Shown here: in pieces, positions 24,446 through 32,353 of the stretch
Layout: each line of letters starts with the position of its first letter
How positions within the stretch are numbered: the stretch's first letter is position 1
DNA from: Lachnospiraceae bacterium
Lineage (GTDB): Bacteria; Bacillota; Clostridia; Lachnospirales; Lachnospiraceae
Direction of reading: 5' to 3'
Length of the DNA: 53,859 bases
Assembly (NCBI GenBank): GCA_900759665.1
Contig: CAAEWE010000075.1
Span: 1 to 53,859, forward strand
Made by a program: the position numbers and the translations under genes
The notes under the pieces: generated by a model
The model's input: only the letters and a program-made list of their open reading frames with translations
Databases searched by the model: none
What the model was told of the DNA's origin: nothing

Positions 24446-25711
24446 ACACTGGAACATTGCTTCCAGTGTCTTGTGCAAATCCTCGGGAGTGTGGGCGAGT
24501 GATAAAAACATTGCTTCAAACTGCGCCGGTGCAATATAGATGCCATGGGAGAGCATCTGATTACAATAGCGGGCATATGCGGTTACATCTGAAGTTTTTG
24601 CACTGGAGTAATCGGTAACAGGCTGCTCTGTAAAAAAGATACTTCCGATAGAACCAACATGATTTACCTGCCATGGGAGATTCTTCTGATGAAGGATCTC
24701 TTTTATTTTTTTGAAAAATTCATCCGCAGTATGATTGAGTTTTGTGTAATATTCCGGATGATCCCGGAGAAGTGAAAGCTGTGCAATACCTGCCGCCATG
24801 GCAACCGGATTGCCGCTTAAAGTTCCTGCCTGATAAACATTGCCAACCGGTGAAACCTGTTCCATGATATCACGACGCCCGCCATATGCACCAACCGGCA
24901 TACCGGCACCAATGATCTTACCGAAGGTGGTAAGATCCGGTGTGATGCCATAATATCCCTGTGCTCCGGAGAGAGAAAGGCGGAAGCCGGTAATGACTTC
25001 ATCAAAGATCAGGAGACTGCCGGATTCATCACAAATATTTCTAAGCTCCTGCAGAAAACCGGGAGCCGGAGGAACTACGCCCATGTTGGCACCCACCGGT
25101 TCCACGATAATGGCGGCAATCTCTTCTCCGGATTGTGCAAAGATCCGGCGGACACTGTCAGGATTATTGTACTCGGCTGTCAAGGTATCGTGGGTGACTG
25201 ATGCCGGAACCCCGGAGCTGTCCGGAACTCCGGCTGTCATAACGCCGGAGCCTGCCTTAACCAGAAGTCCGTCGGAATGACCATGATAACAGCCGGTAAA
25301 TTTGATGATCTTATCTCTGCCGGTATAGCCTCTTGCGACGCGGATCGCACTCATTACCGCTTCGGTTCCGGAATTGACCATGCGTACCATATCAATCGAA
25401 GGAACAATATCGCAGATCAGCTTTGCCATGGTTACCTCCGGAGCGGTAGCGGCACCGAAGCTTAGGCCTCTGGTACACGCATCCAGCACGGCATCCCGGA
25501 CGGCAGGATGGTTATGCCCCAGGATCATCGGTCCCCAGGAACCAATAAAGTCAATGTACTGGTTATCATCTTCGTCCCACATGTAAGCTTGATCGGCTCT
25601 GCGGATAAAACGCGGGGTGCTGCCGATGGAACCAAAAGCACGGACCGGGGAATTAACGCCTCCCGGAATATATTTTACGGCTTCCTGAAAAAGTGTTTCT
25701 GATCGTGTCAT
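24440..25711 (-). CDS. hemL: Glutamate-1-semialdehyde 2,1-aminomutase
   Basis: PLP enzyme that converts glutamate-1-semialdehyde to 5-aminolevulinate, the second step of the C5 tetrapyrrole pathway. The 423-aa protein has PGGVNSPVRAF near the N-terminus, NSGTEAVMSAIR, YHGHSDGLL, IFDEVITGFR and the PLP lysine Lys265 in TTFGKIIGAGMPVGAYGG. The start has GGAGG at 9-nt spacing and lies only 14 bp after the stop of the AgrC-like kinase gene, so it is probably cotranscribed with the two regulatory genes. Its stop overlaps that of the convergent kinase gene (24440-24445). Confidence 0.97.
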   Translation of the reverse strand: MTRSETLFQEAVKYIPGGVNSPVRAFGSIGSTPRFIRRADQAYMWDEDDNQYIDFIGSWGPMILGHNHPAVRDAVLDACTRGLSFGAATAPEVTMAKLICDIVPSIDMVRMVNSGTEAVMSAIRVARGYTGRDKIIKFTGCYHGHSDGLLVKAGSGVMTAGVPDSSGVPASVTHDTLTAEYNNPDSVRRIFAQSGEEIAAIIVEPVGANMGVVPPAPGFLQELRNICDESGSLLIFDEVITGFRLSLSGAQGYYGITPDLTTFGKIIGAGMPVGAYGGRRDIMEQVSPVGNVYQAGTLSGNPVAMAAGIAQLSLLRDHPEYYTKLNHTADEFFKKIKEILHQKNLPWQVNHVGSIGSIFFTEQPVTDYSSAKTSDVTAYARYCNQMLSHGIYIAPAQFEAMFLSLAHTPEDLHKTLEAMFQCL

Positions 25712-25725
25712 GTGATTATGCCTCC

Positions 25726-27045
25726 TTATATTTCAATCTCAAAAAAGATATATCGGGTCTTCTCGGTCTGATCGTCATTGTCATAATAATTGTTTCCCAC
25801 AGTGATCGATCCCTGATATTTGTCGACAAATGTCTTCAAAAGATTTAATCCAAGACCGTGTCCTGCCCGGTTTTTCTTTGTTGTATAGTGTGGAGTAAAC
25901 AAGTCATGGACAAATTTTACGGTGATGAGAGGTCCCGGATTTTCTACGGAAATGTAAAATGGTTTGTTGGAGTCAGAGGACGGTTTTCCGAGAATCACAT
26001 ATATTTTATCATTTTCGGCAGACGCTTCCAGGGCGTTGTCGATCAGAATACCTGTCATATCGACAATTTCCGTGTCTGTGCAGGTGCTGTCATAATGGTA
26101 ATCATTCACTCTTACGATCAGTTGTTTTCCGGCATTGTTTGCCTCAAGATATTTACAGTACAGCAGGCTCGCCAATAATTTGTTTTCGATATGCAAAAAG
26201 GAGTAAGATTTATTGTCCGGTATGGTTTCGTCAAGGCTGGAATAACTTTTCAGTGCATGGCAGAGGGAGTCGTAATCCTTATAGGAATCCGCCAGATGGA
26301 TCAGGGATGCAATCTGGTTATTATACAGATGATGCTGTTTCTGGATATTTTCAATCATATCATTCAGGATCGGCATGTAGGTTTCATAATCCCTGATCGC
26401 CTGTTTTCGTCTTTGATCGGATAAACTCTGGACAATGATCAGGACACCAAGAAAGGTAAAAATAGCAATCGAGGCGATGGTAGGCATCAGGAGTCCCAGA
26501 CGAATCTCATCGTAACGTAAGCTCAGAGCGGAAACAATGATCAGAATCAGGATCAGGATCAACGAGGAAGAGTAGGAAATATTTTCCAGCGAATCCATCC
26601 ATTTTCTGACCGGAAGAAAGTGAAGCACCGGGATCAGAAGGAATGCTCCGAATAATACCACAGACAAAGAGGCCGGATCGTTATAGCCGGTGGTACTGCA
26701 CGGAATTTGCAGGAGGTTATACAGCAGGATAAAGAAGCACTGGCAGAGTGTTTCGATCAGATAACCGCAGATTACAACATTCAGGCATTGGCTGATGGAT
26801 TTGGAAGAATTAAAGTATATGAATAAAAAATAAATACAAAGAATCAGAAAAAGCCCGATGATCACCCACTCATCGTCGTAGAATTGGATGATCATGGTTA
26901 AGGAGTACATGACGATAAAACTGAAGAATGTGGAAACAGGATGTTTCTTCAGGTTTGACAATTCTCCGGTTAAATAAAGCATACACAGGGCGTAAGACGC
27001 TACCTGGATAAGATTGATCAAAAGAAATGGAATATATGAAATCAA
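25726..27045 (-). CDS. AgrC-like sensor kinase (HATPase with multi-pass membrane domain), TTG start
   Basis: From a TTG at 27045, placed 8 nt after AAGGAGG, the protein has 439 aa. The frame is also open to an ATG at 27108, but that would overlap the preceding gene and lacks such a site. The N-terminal half has six or so membrane helices. A dimerisation helix with the phosphoacceptor-type motif QKQHHLYNNQIASL follows, then the N-box GILIDNALEAS and the ATP lid RAGHGLGLNLLKTFVDKYQG. This is the AgrC/natural-competence type of kinase, usually sensing peptides or membrane signals. No AgrB/AgrD gene is nearby. It sits between its LytTR regulator and hemL, which suggests a role in tetrapyrrole control. 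Confidence 0.85.
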   Translation of the reverse strand: MISYIPFLLINLIQVASYALCMLYLTGELSNLKKHPVSTFFSFIVMYSLTMIIQFYDDEWVIIGLFLILCIYFLFIYFNSSKSISQCLNVVICGYLIETLCQCFFILLYNLLQIPCSTTGYNDPASLSVVLFGAFLLIPVLHFLPVRKWMDSLENISYSSSLILILILIIVSALSLRYDEIRLGLLMPTIASIAIFTFLGVLIIVQSLSDQRRKQAIRDYETYMPILNDMIENIQKQHHLYNNQIASLIHLADSYKDYDSLCHALKSYSSLDETIPDNKSYSFLHIENKLLASLLYCKYLEANNAGKQLIVRVNDYHYDSTCTDTEIVDMTGILIDNALEASAENDKIYVILGKPSSDSNKPFYISVENPGPLITVKFVHDLFTPHYTTKKNRAGHGLGLNLLKTFVDKYQGSITVGNNYYDNDDQTEKTRYIFFEIEI

Positions 27046-27070
27046 TAAAAATACCTCCTTTATCGCTTGT

Positions 27071-27757
27071 TTAATGGACGTGAAAATCTCTGCCATAGGG
27101 AATTTCATCGTTGATATCCATTAAACAGAGTGTTCTGTTTTTGGGATTGACGGACTGGATATATTTTGTATTTACAAGAAAAGATTTGTGGCATCTTTTA
27201 AAGTAATCCGGGAGAAGTTCGTTTAGTGACTTCATGGTATATTGTCTGGAACTGATCTCGCCGTGTGTTGTGGTAAAGAACATAGTTCTTCCAAAAGCCT
27301 GTATATAGTAAATATCATTGGTACTAAGCTTCATGAAAATTCCATCTGCCGTTTTCAGACGGATCGTTTCGTTTGTTTTGAGAATCTGATCCAGTTGATA
27401 AAAAACATCTTCTGGCTGAAAAGGCTTTAAAAGATAAGCGTAACAGTGAATGCGGTTCAGTGCTTCGTAGACATAATTGGGAAAACTAGTGGTAAAAATT
27501 ATGGGAATATCTTTGAAGGTGGAACTTTCGGATATGTATTCGGCAAAAGAAAGACCGTCGGTATTCTCTGTGGTTTCGTTTAGGGAAATGTCTACAAAAA
27601 AAGCGGCATACCGGATGGAATGATCTAATTGATCCAAAGCCGTATTCAGATCTGAAACAAGTGTATAATCTAATTTTATCGGGTATGTCCGGATCGTTTC
27701 AATGAGATTCCGGGCAAAAGTAATATTATCTTCCAATATAAAAATGGATGGATTCAT
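27071..27757 (-). CDS. LytTR-family response regulator (AgrA-like)
   Basis: The 228-aa protein has a receiver domain with E9-D10 and phosphoacceptor Asp56 in FFVDISLNE, and Lys near 111 in LLKPFQPED. A LytTR DNA-binding domain follows (about 130-228) with DIYYIQAFGRTMFF, HGEISSRQYTMKSLNELL and the typical FKRCHKSFLVN. The ribosome site AACAGGAG precedes the ATG. It heads a reverse-strand operon: regulator, kinase, hemL. A promoter and a possible LytTR direct repeat lie upstream, so autoregulation is likely. Confidence 0.9.
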   Translation of the reverse strand: MNPSIFILEDNITFARNLIETIRTYPIKLDYTLVSDLNTALDQLDHSIRYAAFFVDISLNETTENTDGLSFAEYISESSTFKDIPIIFTTSFPNYVYEALNRIHCYAYLLKPFQPEDVFYQLDQILKTNETIRLKTADGIFMKLSTNDIYYIQAFGRTMFFTTTHGEISSRQYTMKSLNELLPDYFKRCHKSFLVNTKYIQSVNPKNRTLCLMDINDEIPYGRDFHVH

Positions 27758-27786
27758 TTGTATATTCTCCTGTTAAAATGATAGAT

Positions 27787-27816
27787 CATACTCCGCAAAG
27801 GAGTTAACGGAGTATG
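27787..27816. promoter_or_regulatory. 9-bp inverted repeat in the leader of the LytTR operon
   Basis: CATACTCCG (27787-27795) and CGGAGTATG (27808-27816) are exact reverse complements across 12 bp. It lies just downstream of the proposed LytTR promoter, so it is either a leader hairpin or an operator. Confidence 0.4.
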
Positions 27817-27829
27817 TAGCTTATAAAGT

Positions 27830-27859
27830 ATTGTACCACTTAATACATTGTTATGGCAA
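27830..27859 (-). promoter_or_regulatory. Promoter of the LytTR - kinase - hemL operon
   Basis: On the reverse strand TTGCCA (27859-27854), an 18-bp spacer and TACAAT (27835-27830) fit a sigma-A promoter about 70 bp before the LytTR start. Confidence 0.55.
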
Positions 27860-27881
27860 ATAATTTTTTTAAAAACATATA

Positions 27882-27912
27882 TGCAGTTCATAACCAAAAA
27901 GATGTATTTCAT
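27882..27912. promoter_or_regulatory. Possible LytTR-type direct repeat
   Basis: TGCAGTTCAT (27882-27891) and TGTATTTCAT (27903-27912) are imperfect direct repeats 21 bp apart start to start, about 22 bp upstream of the proposed -35. LytTR regulators bind CAGTT-type direct repeats at this spacing. The site lies in the divergent region and could serve both hemL and hemA directions. Confidence 0.45.
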
Positions 27913-28041
27913 GACAAAATAGTAGAAAAATGGAAAAAGCAGTGATAAAATACCAAATAATAGGTGGTGGATAAAGGGAGTGGAGAGTGTTAAAAACATA
28001 GAGGGTTCGGATCGGACAATAGGAACCCGGTGTATAGACGG

Positions 28042-28089
28042 CACAAAGAACCGCCGGATAGACAAATGTTTATCCGGCGGTTCTTTGTG
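28042..28089. other. 19-bp perfect hairpin upstream of hemA
   Basis: 28042-28060 and 28071-28089 are exact reverse complements (19 bp, GC-rich core CCGCCGGATA, 10-nt loop). It lies 99 bp before hemA in a 430-bp region without a gene. No run of T follows on the forward strand, so it is not a classic terminator. It may be a leader structure or a barrier between the divergent units. I do not see a cobalamin riboswitch core. Confidence 0.6.
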
Positions 28090-28187
28090 TGTACAGAGTT
28101 TCCAGGTATGGATTTCTCGATGGAAAGGTGATATATTACTAGTGATTACCGGGTGGGGGAAAATGGATAAAATGTAAGAGGTGACAT

Positions 28188-29453
28188 ATGGATATTACAA
28201 TGGTTGGCATAGATTACAGGGATGCCGGACTGGATATCAGAGGCAGATTCAGCTATACCAAAAGGGAACAGGAGGAAACGATAAAGTATTTGAGGCAGTT
28301 GGAAGGGATTTCGGGCTGCGTTCTGTTGTCAACATGTAACCGGACAGAACTTGTGTTGTCATATACAGAGGAATGGGATCAGGATGAGAAACAATTGTTT
28401 TGCGGGTTAAAGGATATGGAACCGGAGCAATATGTACAATATCTGCATATACGCCGGGGGATGGAGGCAGTACAGGATCTGTTTGCATTGGCGGGAGGTT
28501 TGAAATCCCAGATCCTTGGAGAGGATCAGATCCTGACGCAGATGAAGGATGCCGCAGATTTTTCCAGGCAGTTTTTTGGGACAGACAAGATATTGGAAAC
28601 ATTGTTCCGGATGGCGGTAACGGCAGGAAAGGAAGTTAAAACAAAGATTGTGCTTCCTTCGTCCAATCATTCGGCACCTTTAGCAGCCATTTCTGGTCTG
28701 GAACGGAATGGAGCTTCCTTCCAGGGACAAAAATGCCTGGTGATCGGGAATGGTGCAATGGGAAGGTTAACGGCACAGCTTCTGCTGGACCGGGGTGCGG
28801 ATGTGACGGTGACCATACGGCAGTACCGCAGCGGAATTGTGGATGTACCTCCGGCGGCAGGAAGAATTGATTACTCGAAGCGTTATGAAAAAATGCCGGA
28901 ATGCAGATATATCTTTTCGGCAACGGCCAGTCCTAATACAACGATCACATTGGAAAAGCTGCCGGTACAACAATTGCAGCAGGATACGATTTTTGTAGAT
29001 CTGGCAGTACCAAGGGATATTCAGGAAGAAATCGGAACACTGCCGGGAATTACTTTATATGATATTGACGATTTTGGAGCAGAGCTTCCGGAAGATGTCA
29101 GGCAGTCTCTGTCCGATGCGGAGATACTTTTGCGGGAGAAAACGCAGGAATTTCAGAACTGGTACGATGCCAAAGATGTTGTTCCAATGCTGCTTCAGAT
29201 CAGCGAGAAGGCATCGGAGGACGTGATGGCGAGAGTGACAGGACAGATTCGGAAAAGTCTGCCGGTTTTACAGGAAAAAAACGAAAAAACTGATTTGGCA
29301 GCAGCCGAAGAGATTGTCCGAAAATCGGTACAGAAGGTCGTGAATAAACTGATGTTTTCTGTGAGAGATTCGGTGGATGTGTCCACGTTCCGGGACTGTG
29401 TGGATGCGATGTCAGACCTTTATCCGGGGAAAACATCTGATGGATCCCGGTAA
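28188..29453 (+). CDS. hemA: Glutamyl-tRNA reductase
   Basis: NADPH-dependent reduction of Glu-tRNA to glutamate-1-semialdehyde, the committed step of the C5 pathway. The 421-aa protein has the catalytic Cys50 in LLSTCNRTEL, the LKSQILGEDQIL segment, the Rossmann motif LVIGNGAMGRL, and a C-terminal dimerisation domain. AGAGGTGAC precedes the ATG. GluTRs with this layout are usually about 400-430 aa. First gene of the forward tetrapyrrole operon; its partner hemL is on the opposite strand 2.5 kb away. Confidence 0.96.
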   Translation: MDITMVGIDYRDAGLDIRGRFSYTKREQEETIKYLRQLEGISGCVLLSTCNRTELVLSYTEEWDQDEKQLFCGLKDMEPEQYVQYLHIRRGMEAVQDLFALAGGLKSQILGEDQILTQMKDAADFSRQFFGTDKILETLFRMAVTAGKEVKTKIVLPSSNHSAPLAAISGLERNGASFQGQKCLVIGNGAMGRLTAQLLLDRGADVTVTIRQYRSGIVDVPPAAGRIDYSKRYEKMPECRYIFSATASPNTTITLEKLPVQQLQQDTIFVDLAVPRDIQEEIGTLPGITLYDIDDFGAELPEDVRQSLSDAEILLREKTQEFQNWYDAKDVVPMLLQISEKASEDVMARVTGQIRKSLPVLQEKNEKTDLAAAEEIVRKSVQKVVNKLMFSVRDSVDVSTFRDCVDAMSDLYPGKTSDGSR

Positions 29454-29555
29454 AATAGTTATGGATAGAAATGAAGTTTGTAAACATTGAGTGATAAAAT
29501 ATATGATGTATGATCCGATCCGTGGAACAGATTGGATCGTATGGAGGATCAGAGA

Positions 29556-30440
29556 ATGAGGACAATACGGATCGGGAGCCGGGAAAGCAGGCTGGCGGTA
29601 GTACAGTCGGAACTGGTGCAAAGGTATCTGCAGGAGCAGGGAATTGATGCTCCGATCATTACAATGAAAACTACAGGTGATAAAATTCTTGACAGAACGC
29701 TGGATCAGGTGGGAGGAAAAGGGCTGTTTGTTAAGGAGCTGGACGCAGCACTTCTTGACGGACGAAGTGACATTTCTGTGCACAGTCTGAAGGATGTGCC
29801 GGCAGAGGAGAATCCCAATCTGCCTCTGATCGGTTATTCGGACCGGGAGGATCCGAGAGACGTGCTGGTTCTGCCAAAGGGAGTATCGGAACCGGATGAA
29901 CGGCTTCCTATCGGATGTTCGTCCCGGAGGAGAGTGCTGCAGGCGCAGAAGCTGTATCCACAGATGAGTTTTCGGAGTGTGCGGGGAAATGTGCTCACCA
30001 GATTAAAAAAGCTGGATGACGGAGAGTACAGTGCATTGATCCTGGCGGCGGCAGGATTAAAAAGACTGGGGCTTGCGGAGCGGATCTCACGATATTTTAC
30101 TACGACAGAGATCATTCCCTGTGCAGGTCAGGGAATCCTGGCGTTACAGAGCCGCAAAGGTTTTGATTGTGGAATATTAAGCGGATATGTGAATAAGGAG
30201 TCTGAAATTGTCGTGAAATGTGAACGAACATTCATCCGGGCAGTGGGGGGAGAATGTTCTTCTCCGGTGGCAGCGCATGCGGTCATTGAGGATGGAGAAG
30301 TTCATTTGCGGGCAATGTACAGCAAAGGAACCGGAGAAATGGGGTATGTGACCGGAGAGAGGAAGGGACCGGTAACGGATCCAGCCGGCGTGGCAGAAGC
30401 TCTGGCGAAGCAGCTGATGGAGCAGTTTGAGCAGGTATAA
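29556..30440 (+). CDS. hemC: Porphobilinogen deaminase (hydroxymethylbilane synthase)
   Basis: Condenses four porphobilinogens into hydroxymethylbilane. From the ATG at 29556, with GGAGG 8 nt upstream, the protein has 294 aa. It shows IGSRESRLAVVQ, the active-site segment GKGLFVKELD, DISVHSLKDVP, RRRVLQAQ, and the cofactor-attachment Cys in GGECSSPVAAH. A longer reading from 29532 is possible but lacks a site. It lies 102 bp after hemA and 10 bp before cobA-hemD. Confidence 0.96.
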   Translation: MRTIRIGSRESRLAVVQSELVQRYLQEQGIDAPIITMKTTGDKILDRTLDQVGGKGLFVKELDAALLDGRSDISVHSLKDVPAEENPNLPLIGYSDREDPRDVLVLPKGVSEPDERLPIGCSSRRRVLQAQKLYPQMSFRSVRGNVLTRLKKLDDGEYSALILAAAGLKRLGLAERISRYFTTTEIIPCAGQGILALQSRKGFDCGILSGYVNKESEIVVKCERTFIRAVGGECSSPVAAHAVIEDGEVHLRAMYSKGTGEMGYVTGERKGPVTDPAGVAEALAKQLMEQFEQV

Positions 30441-30450
30441 GGAGGAAAAG

Positions 30451-31980
30451 ATGGCGAAGGGAAAGGTTTGGCTGGTGGGAGCCGGTCCGGGAGATGCAGA
30501 GCTTTTAACAAAAAAAGCAGAGAGAGTATTGAATATGGCGGATGTGATCGTTTATGATGCTTTGGTAGGGCAGGCGGTCATTGCCGGACTTCCGGAAACA
30601 GCGGAGAAGGTTTATGTCGGGAAACGGTCTTCCCATCATGCGATGCCACAGGAGGAGATCAGCCGTCTTCTTGTTTCTTATGCTGAGAGAGGAAAAAATG
30701 TGGTTCGCTTAAAGGGTGGTGATCCCTTTCTGTTTGGCAGAGGAGGAGAAGAGATTGAGGAGCTGCTTGCGGGCGGAATCGATTATGAGGTGGTGCCGGG
30801 AATCACTTCGGCACTGGCGGTGCCGGCTTATAACGGGATTCCTGTGACGCACCGGGATTATTGTTCTTCCCTTCATATCATTACCGGGCATAAACGTCAG
30901 GGTAAGAGCCTGGAGCTGGATTATGAAGCGTTGTGCCGGTTGGAGGGCACCCTTGTATTTTTGATGGGAGTGGCATCGGCGCCGGAAATCTGTCACGGGC
31001 TTATTGCAGCAGGGATGAATCCGCAGATGCCGGCAGCACTTTTATCCCAGGGGACGACGGCAGGCCAGCAGAGACTGATCTCGACTGTCTCAGAGCTCCC
31101 CCGGAGGATGGAGAAGGAAAAACTACCTACGCCGGCAATTCTGCTGATTGGAAAGGTTTGTGCACTGGCAGAGGATTTTGGCTGGTATGAGAGGCTTCCT
31201 TTGGCAGAAACCAGAGTTGTTCTGACCCGCCCAAAACAGCGGATGTATCGGCTGGCAGAAAAGCTCCGCAGTCTGGGAGCCGAGGTGTTGGAGTTCCCAT
31301 CCATACGGATCTGTCCGATAAAAGGGACAGATCTGTTCCGGGCTTTGGCACAGATCGAGACATATCAATGGCTTGTATTTACCAGTCCATCCGGCATTGA
31401 TGTATTTTTTGAACAATGTGCCGGAGTAAAATTTGATATTCGAAGGTTATCCAACTTGAAAATTGCAGTGATTGGCTCGGGGACTGCCAGACAACTGGAG
31501 CAGCATGGCATTTATGCGGATCTGATCCCAGAGGAATATTCGGCAGCAGCGTTGGGCGAGGCGTTGGCGGAGCGGACAGACGGGCAGGATTGTATCCTCA
31601 TTGCCAGGGCAGAGGCGGGATCGCCGGATCTGCTGACAAGGCTTCAAAAGGATGTCTGTCATCCGGTAGACGATATTGCGATCTATCGTACGGAAGCAGT
31701 AGACCGCACCTTGGAAAATGTGGGAAGGGACAGGCCGGCACTTGAGGAGCTTGCAACGGATGAGCGGGCAGTCTTTGTATTTACCAGTGCGTCCACGGTA
31801 CGGGGGACGGTGGATAATATATCTCCGGAGGCGCGTACACGGATGAAAGCTGTCTGTATCGGCGAACAGACGGCACAGGAGGCAAAGCGGTATGGAATCG
31901 CAGCGCAGGTGGCAGAGCAGGCAGATGAGGAGTCGTTGGTAAAGGCCGTGGTGGAACGGGCAGCGGGCCGGAAAAAGTAG
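30451..31980 (+). CDS. cobA-hemD: Fused uroporphyrinogen-III C-methyltransferase / uroporphyrinogen-III synthase
   Basis: Two enzymes in one 509-aa chain: residues about 1-245 are the SAM-dependent methyltransferase (CobA/SUMT) with VWLVGAGPGDAELLT, VIVYDALV, VRLKGGDPFLFGRGGEE, GITSALAVPAYNGIPVTHR and the LMGVA motif. Residues about 255-505 are HemD with VVLTRPKQ, VFTSPSGIDVFF and VFTSASTVRG. Together they turn hydroxymethylbilane into precorrin-2, for siroheme or cobalamin. AAGGAGG lies 6 nt before the ATG at 30451. The fusion is common in Clostridia. The pathway seems to lead to corrin or siroheme rather than heme; this is an inference because no later heme genes are present. Confidence 0.95.
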   Translation: MAKGKVWLVGAGPGDAELLTKKAERVLNMADVIVYDALVGQAVIAGLPETAEKVYVGKRSSHHAMPQEEISRLLVSYAERGKNVVRLKGGDPFLFGRGGEEIEELLAGGIDYEVVPGITSALAVPAYNGIPVTHRDYCSSLHIITGHKRQGKSLELDYEALCRLEGTLVFLMGVASAPEICHGLIAAGMNPQMPAALLSQGTTAGQQRLISTVSELPRRMEKEKLPTPAILLIGKVCALAEDFGWYERLPLAETRVVLTRPKQRMYRLAEKLRSLGAEVLEFPSIRICPIKGTDLFRALAQIETYQWLVFTSPSGIDVFFEQCAGVKFDIRRLSNLKIAVIGSGTARQLEQHGIYADLIPEEYSAAALGEALAERTDGQDCILIARAEAGSPDLLTRLQKDVCHPVDDIAIYRTEAVDRTLENVGRDRPALEELATDERAVFVFTSASTVRGTVDNISPEARTRMKAVCIGEQTAQEAKRYGIAAQVAEQADEESLVKAVVERAAGRKK

Positions 31981-31990
31981 GAGAGAAAAC

Positions 31991-32023
31991 AAAAAACCTA
32001 GAGCTGGCACTCTAGGCTTTTTG
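31991..32023 (+). terminator. Terminator of the hemA-hemC-cobA/hemD operon
   Basis: AAAAAA-CCTAGAG (31997-32003) pairs with CTCTAGG (32010-32016), followed by CTTTTT. Confidence 0.85.
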
Positions 32024-32101
32024 TGATTCACTTGGAATCTTAATCGCATTTCTTAGCTAAGACTATATTACTATTATTTTATTAAAAATGCAACCCTAAT
32101 C

Positions 32102-32130
32102 TTGAATCGAACATATTTTCGTGTTATTAT
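32102..32130 (+). promoter_or_regulatory. Promoter of a small transcription unit
   Basis: TTGAAT (32102-32107), a 17-bp spacer and TATTAT (32125-32130) precede a unit of about 115 nt that ends in a hairpin at 32219-32245. Confidence 0.55.
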
Positions 32131-32136
32131 GATTAA

Positions 32137-32255
32137 GCTGTCGACTCTTTCCAGTAGGAAGGGGGTGATACATGACAGCACTAGCCTGACGGAGTAGTTC
32201 TCCGCGATGAACTTTAGGGTCTTGGAAACTGTGCAATTCCAAGACTCTTTATATT
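32137..32255 (+). ncRNA. Candidate small transcript containing a five-codon ORF
   Basis: Between a good promoter and an intrinsic-type hairpin (GTCTTGGAA 32219-32227 with TTCCAAGAC 32237-32245, then T-rich) lies a unit of about 115 nt. It contains a small stem CGGAG/CTCCG (32190-32204) and a tiny ORF (32172-32189) with a near-perfect anti-SD match. It is either a small RNA, a leader of the DnaJ-like gene, or the remnant of a short toxin-like ORF. The rest of the 373-bp gap before 32354 shows nothing else. Confidence 0.4.
32172..32189 (+). other. Five-codon ORF (MTALA) behind an exceptionally strong Shine-Dalgarno
   Basis: AAGGGGGTGATAC directly before the ATG matches the full anti-SD complement AAGGAGGTGATC almost completely. 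The frame stops after ATG ACA GCA CTA GCC. Such strong sites, followed by MTA or MTT, are seen before short holin-like toxin ORFs in Firmicutes, so this may be a truncated relic. Confidence 0.35.
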
Positions 32256-32290
32256 ATATATAATAATATAAAGATATATGAAAGAAAAAA

Positions 32291-32320
32291 TTGCACTAGC
32301 CCCGGAAATAGTGTTAAAAT
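32291..32320 (+). promoter_or_regulatory. Promoter of the DnaJ-domain gene
   Basis: TTGCAC (32291-32296), an 18-bp spacer and TAAAAT (32315-32320), 34 bp before the start codon. Confidence 0.5.
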
Positions 32321-32353
32321 GCATAGAAATACATTGAAGAGAAGAATAAAATC

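Noticed and set aside
27754..28065. 103-residue reverse-strand frame before the LytTR gene
   Set aside because: It crosses the 19-bp hairpin arm and the promoter, and has no ribosome site.
27758..28187. Cobalamin riboswitch before hemA
   Set aside because: I looked for the conserved B12-box core and did not find it. Only simple hairpins are visible.
27758..28187. AgrD-like peptide gene for the AgrC-like kinase
   Set aside because: No short frame with a ribosome site and an AgrD-type Cys plus acidic tail was found, and no agrB is present.
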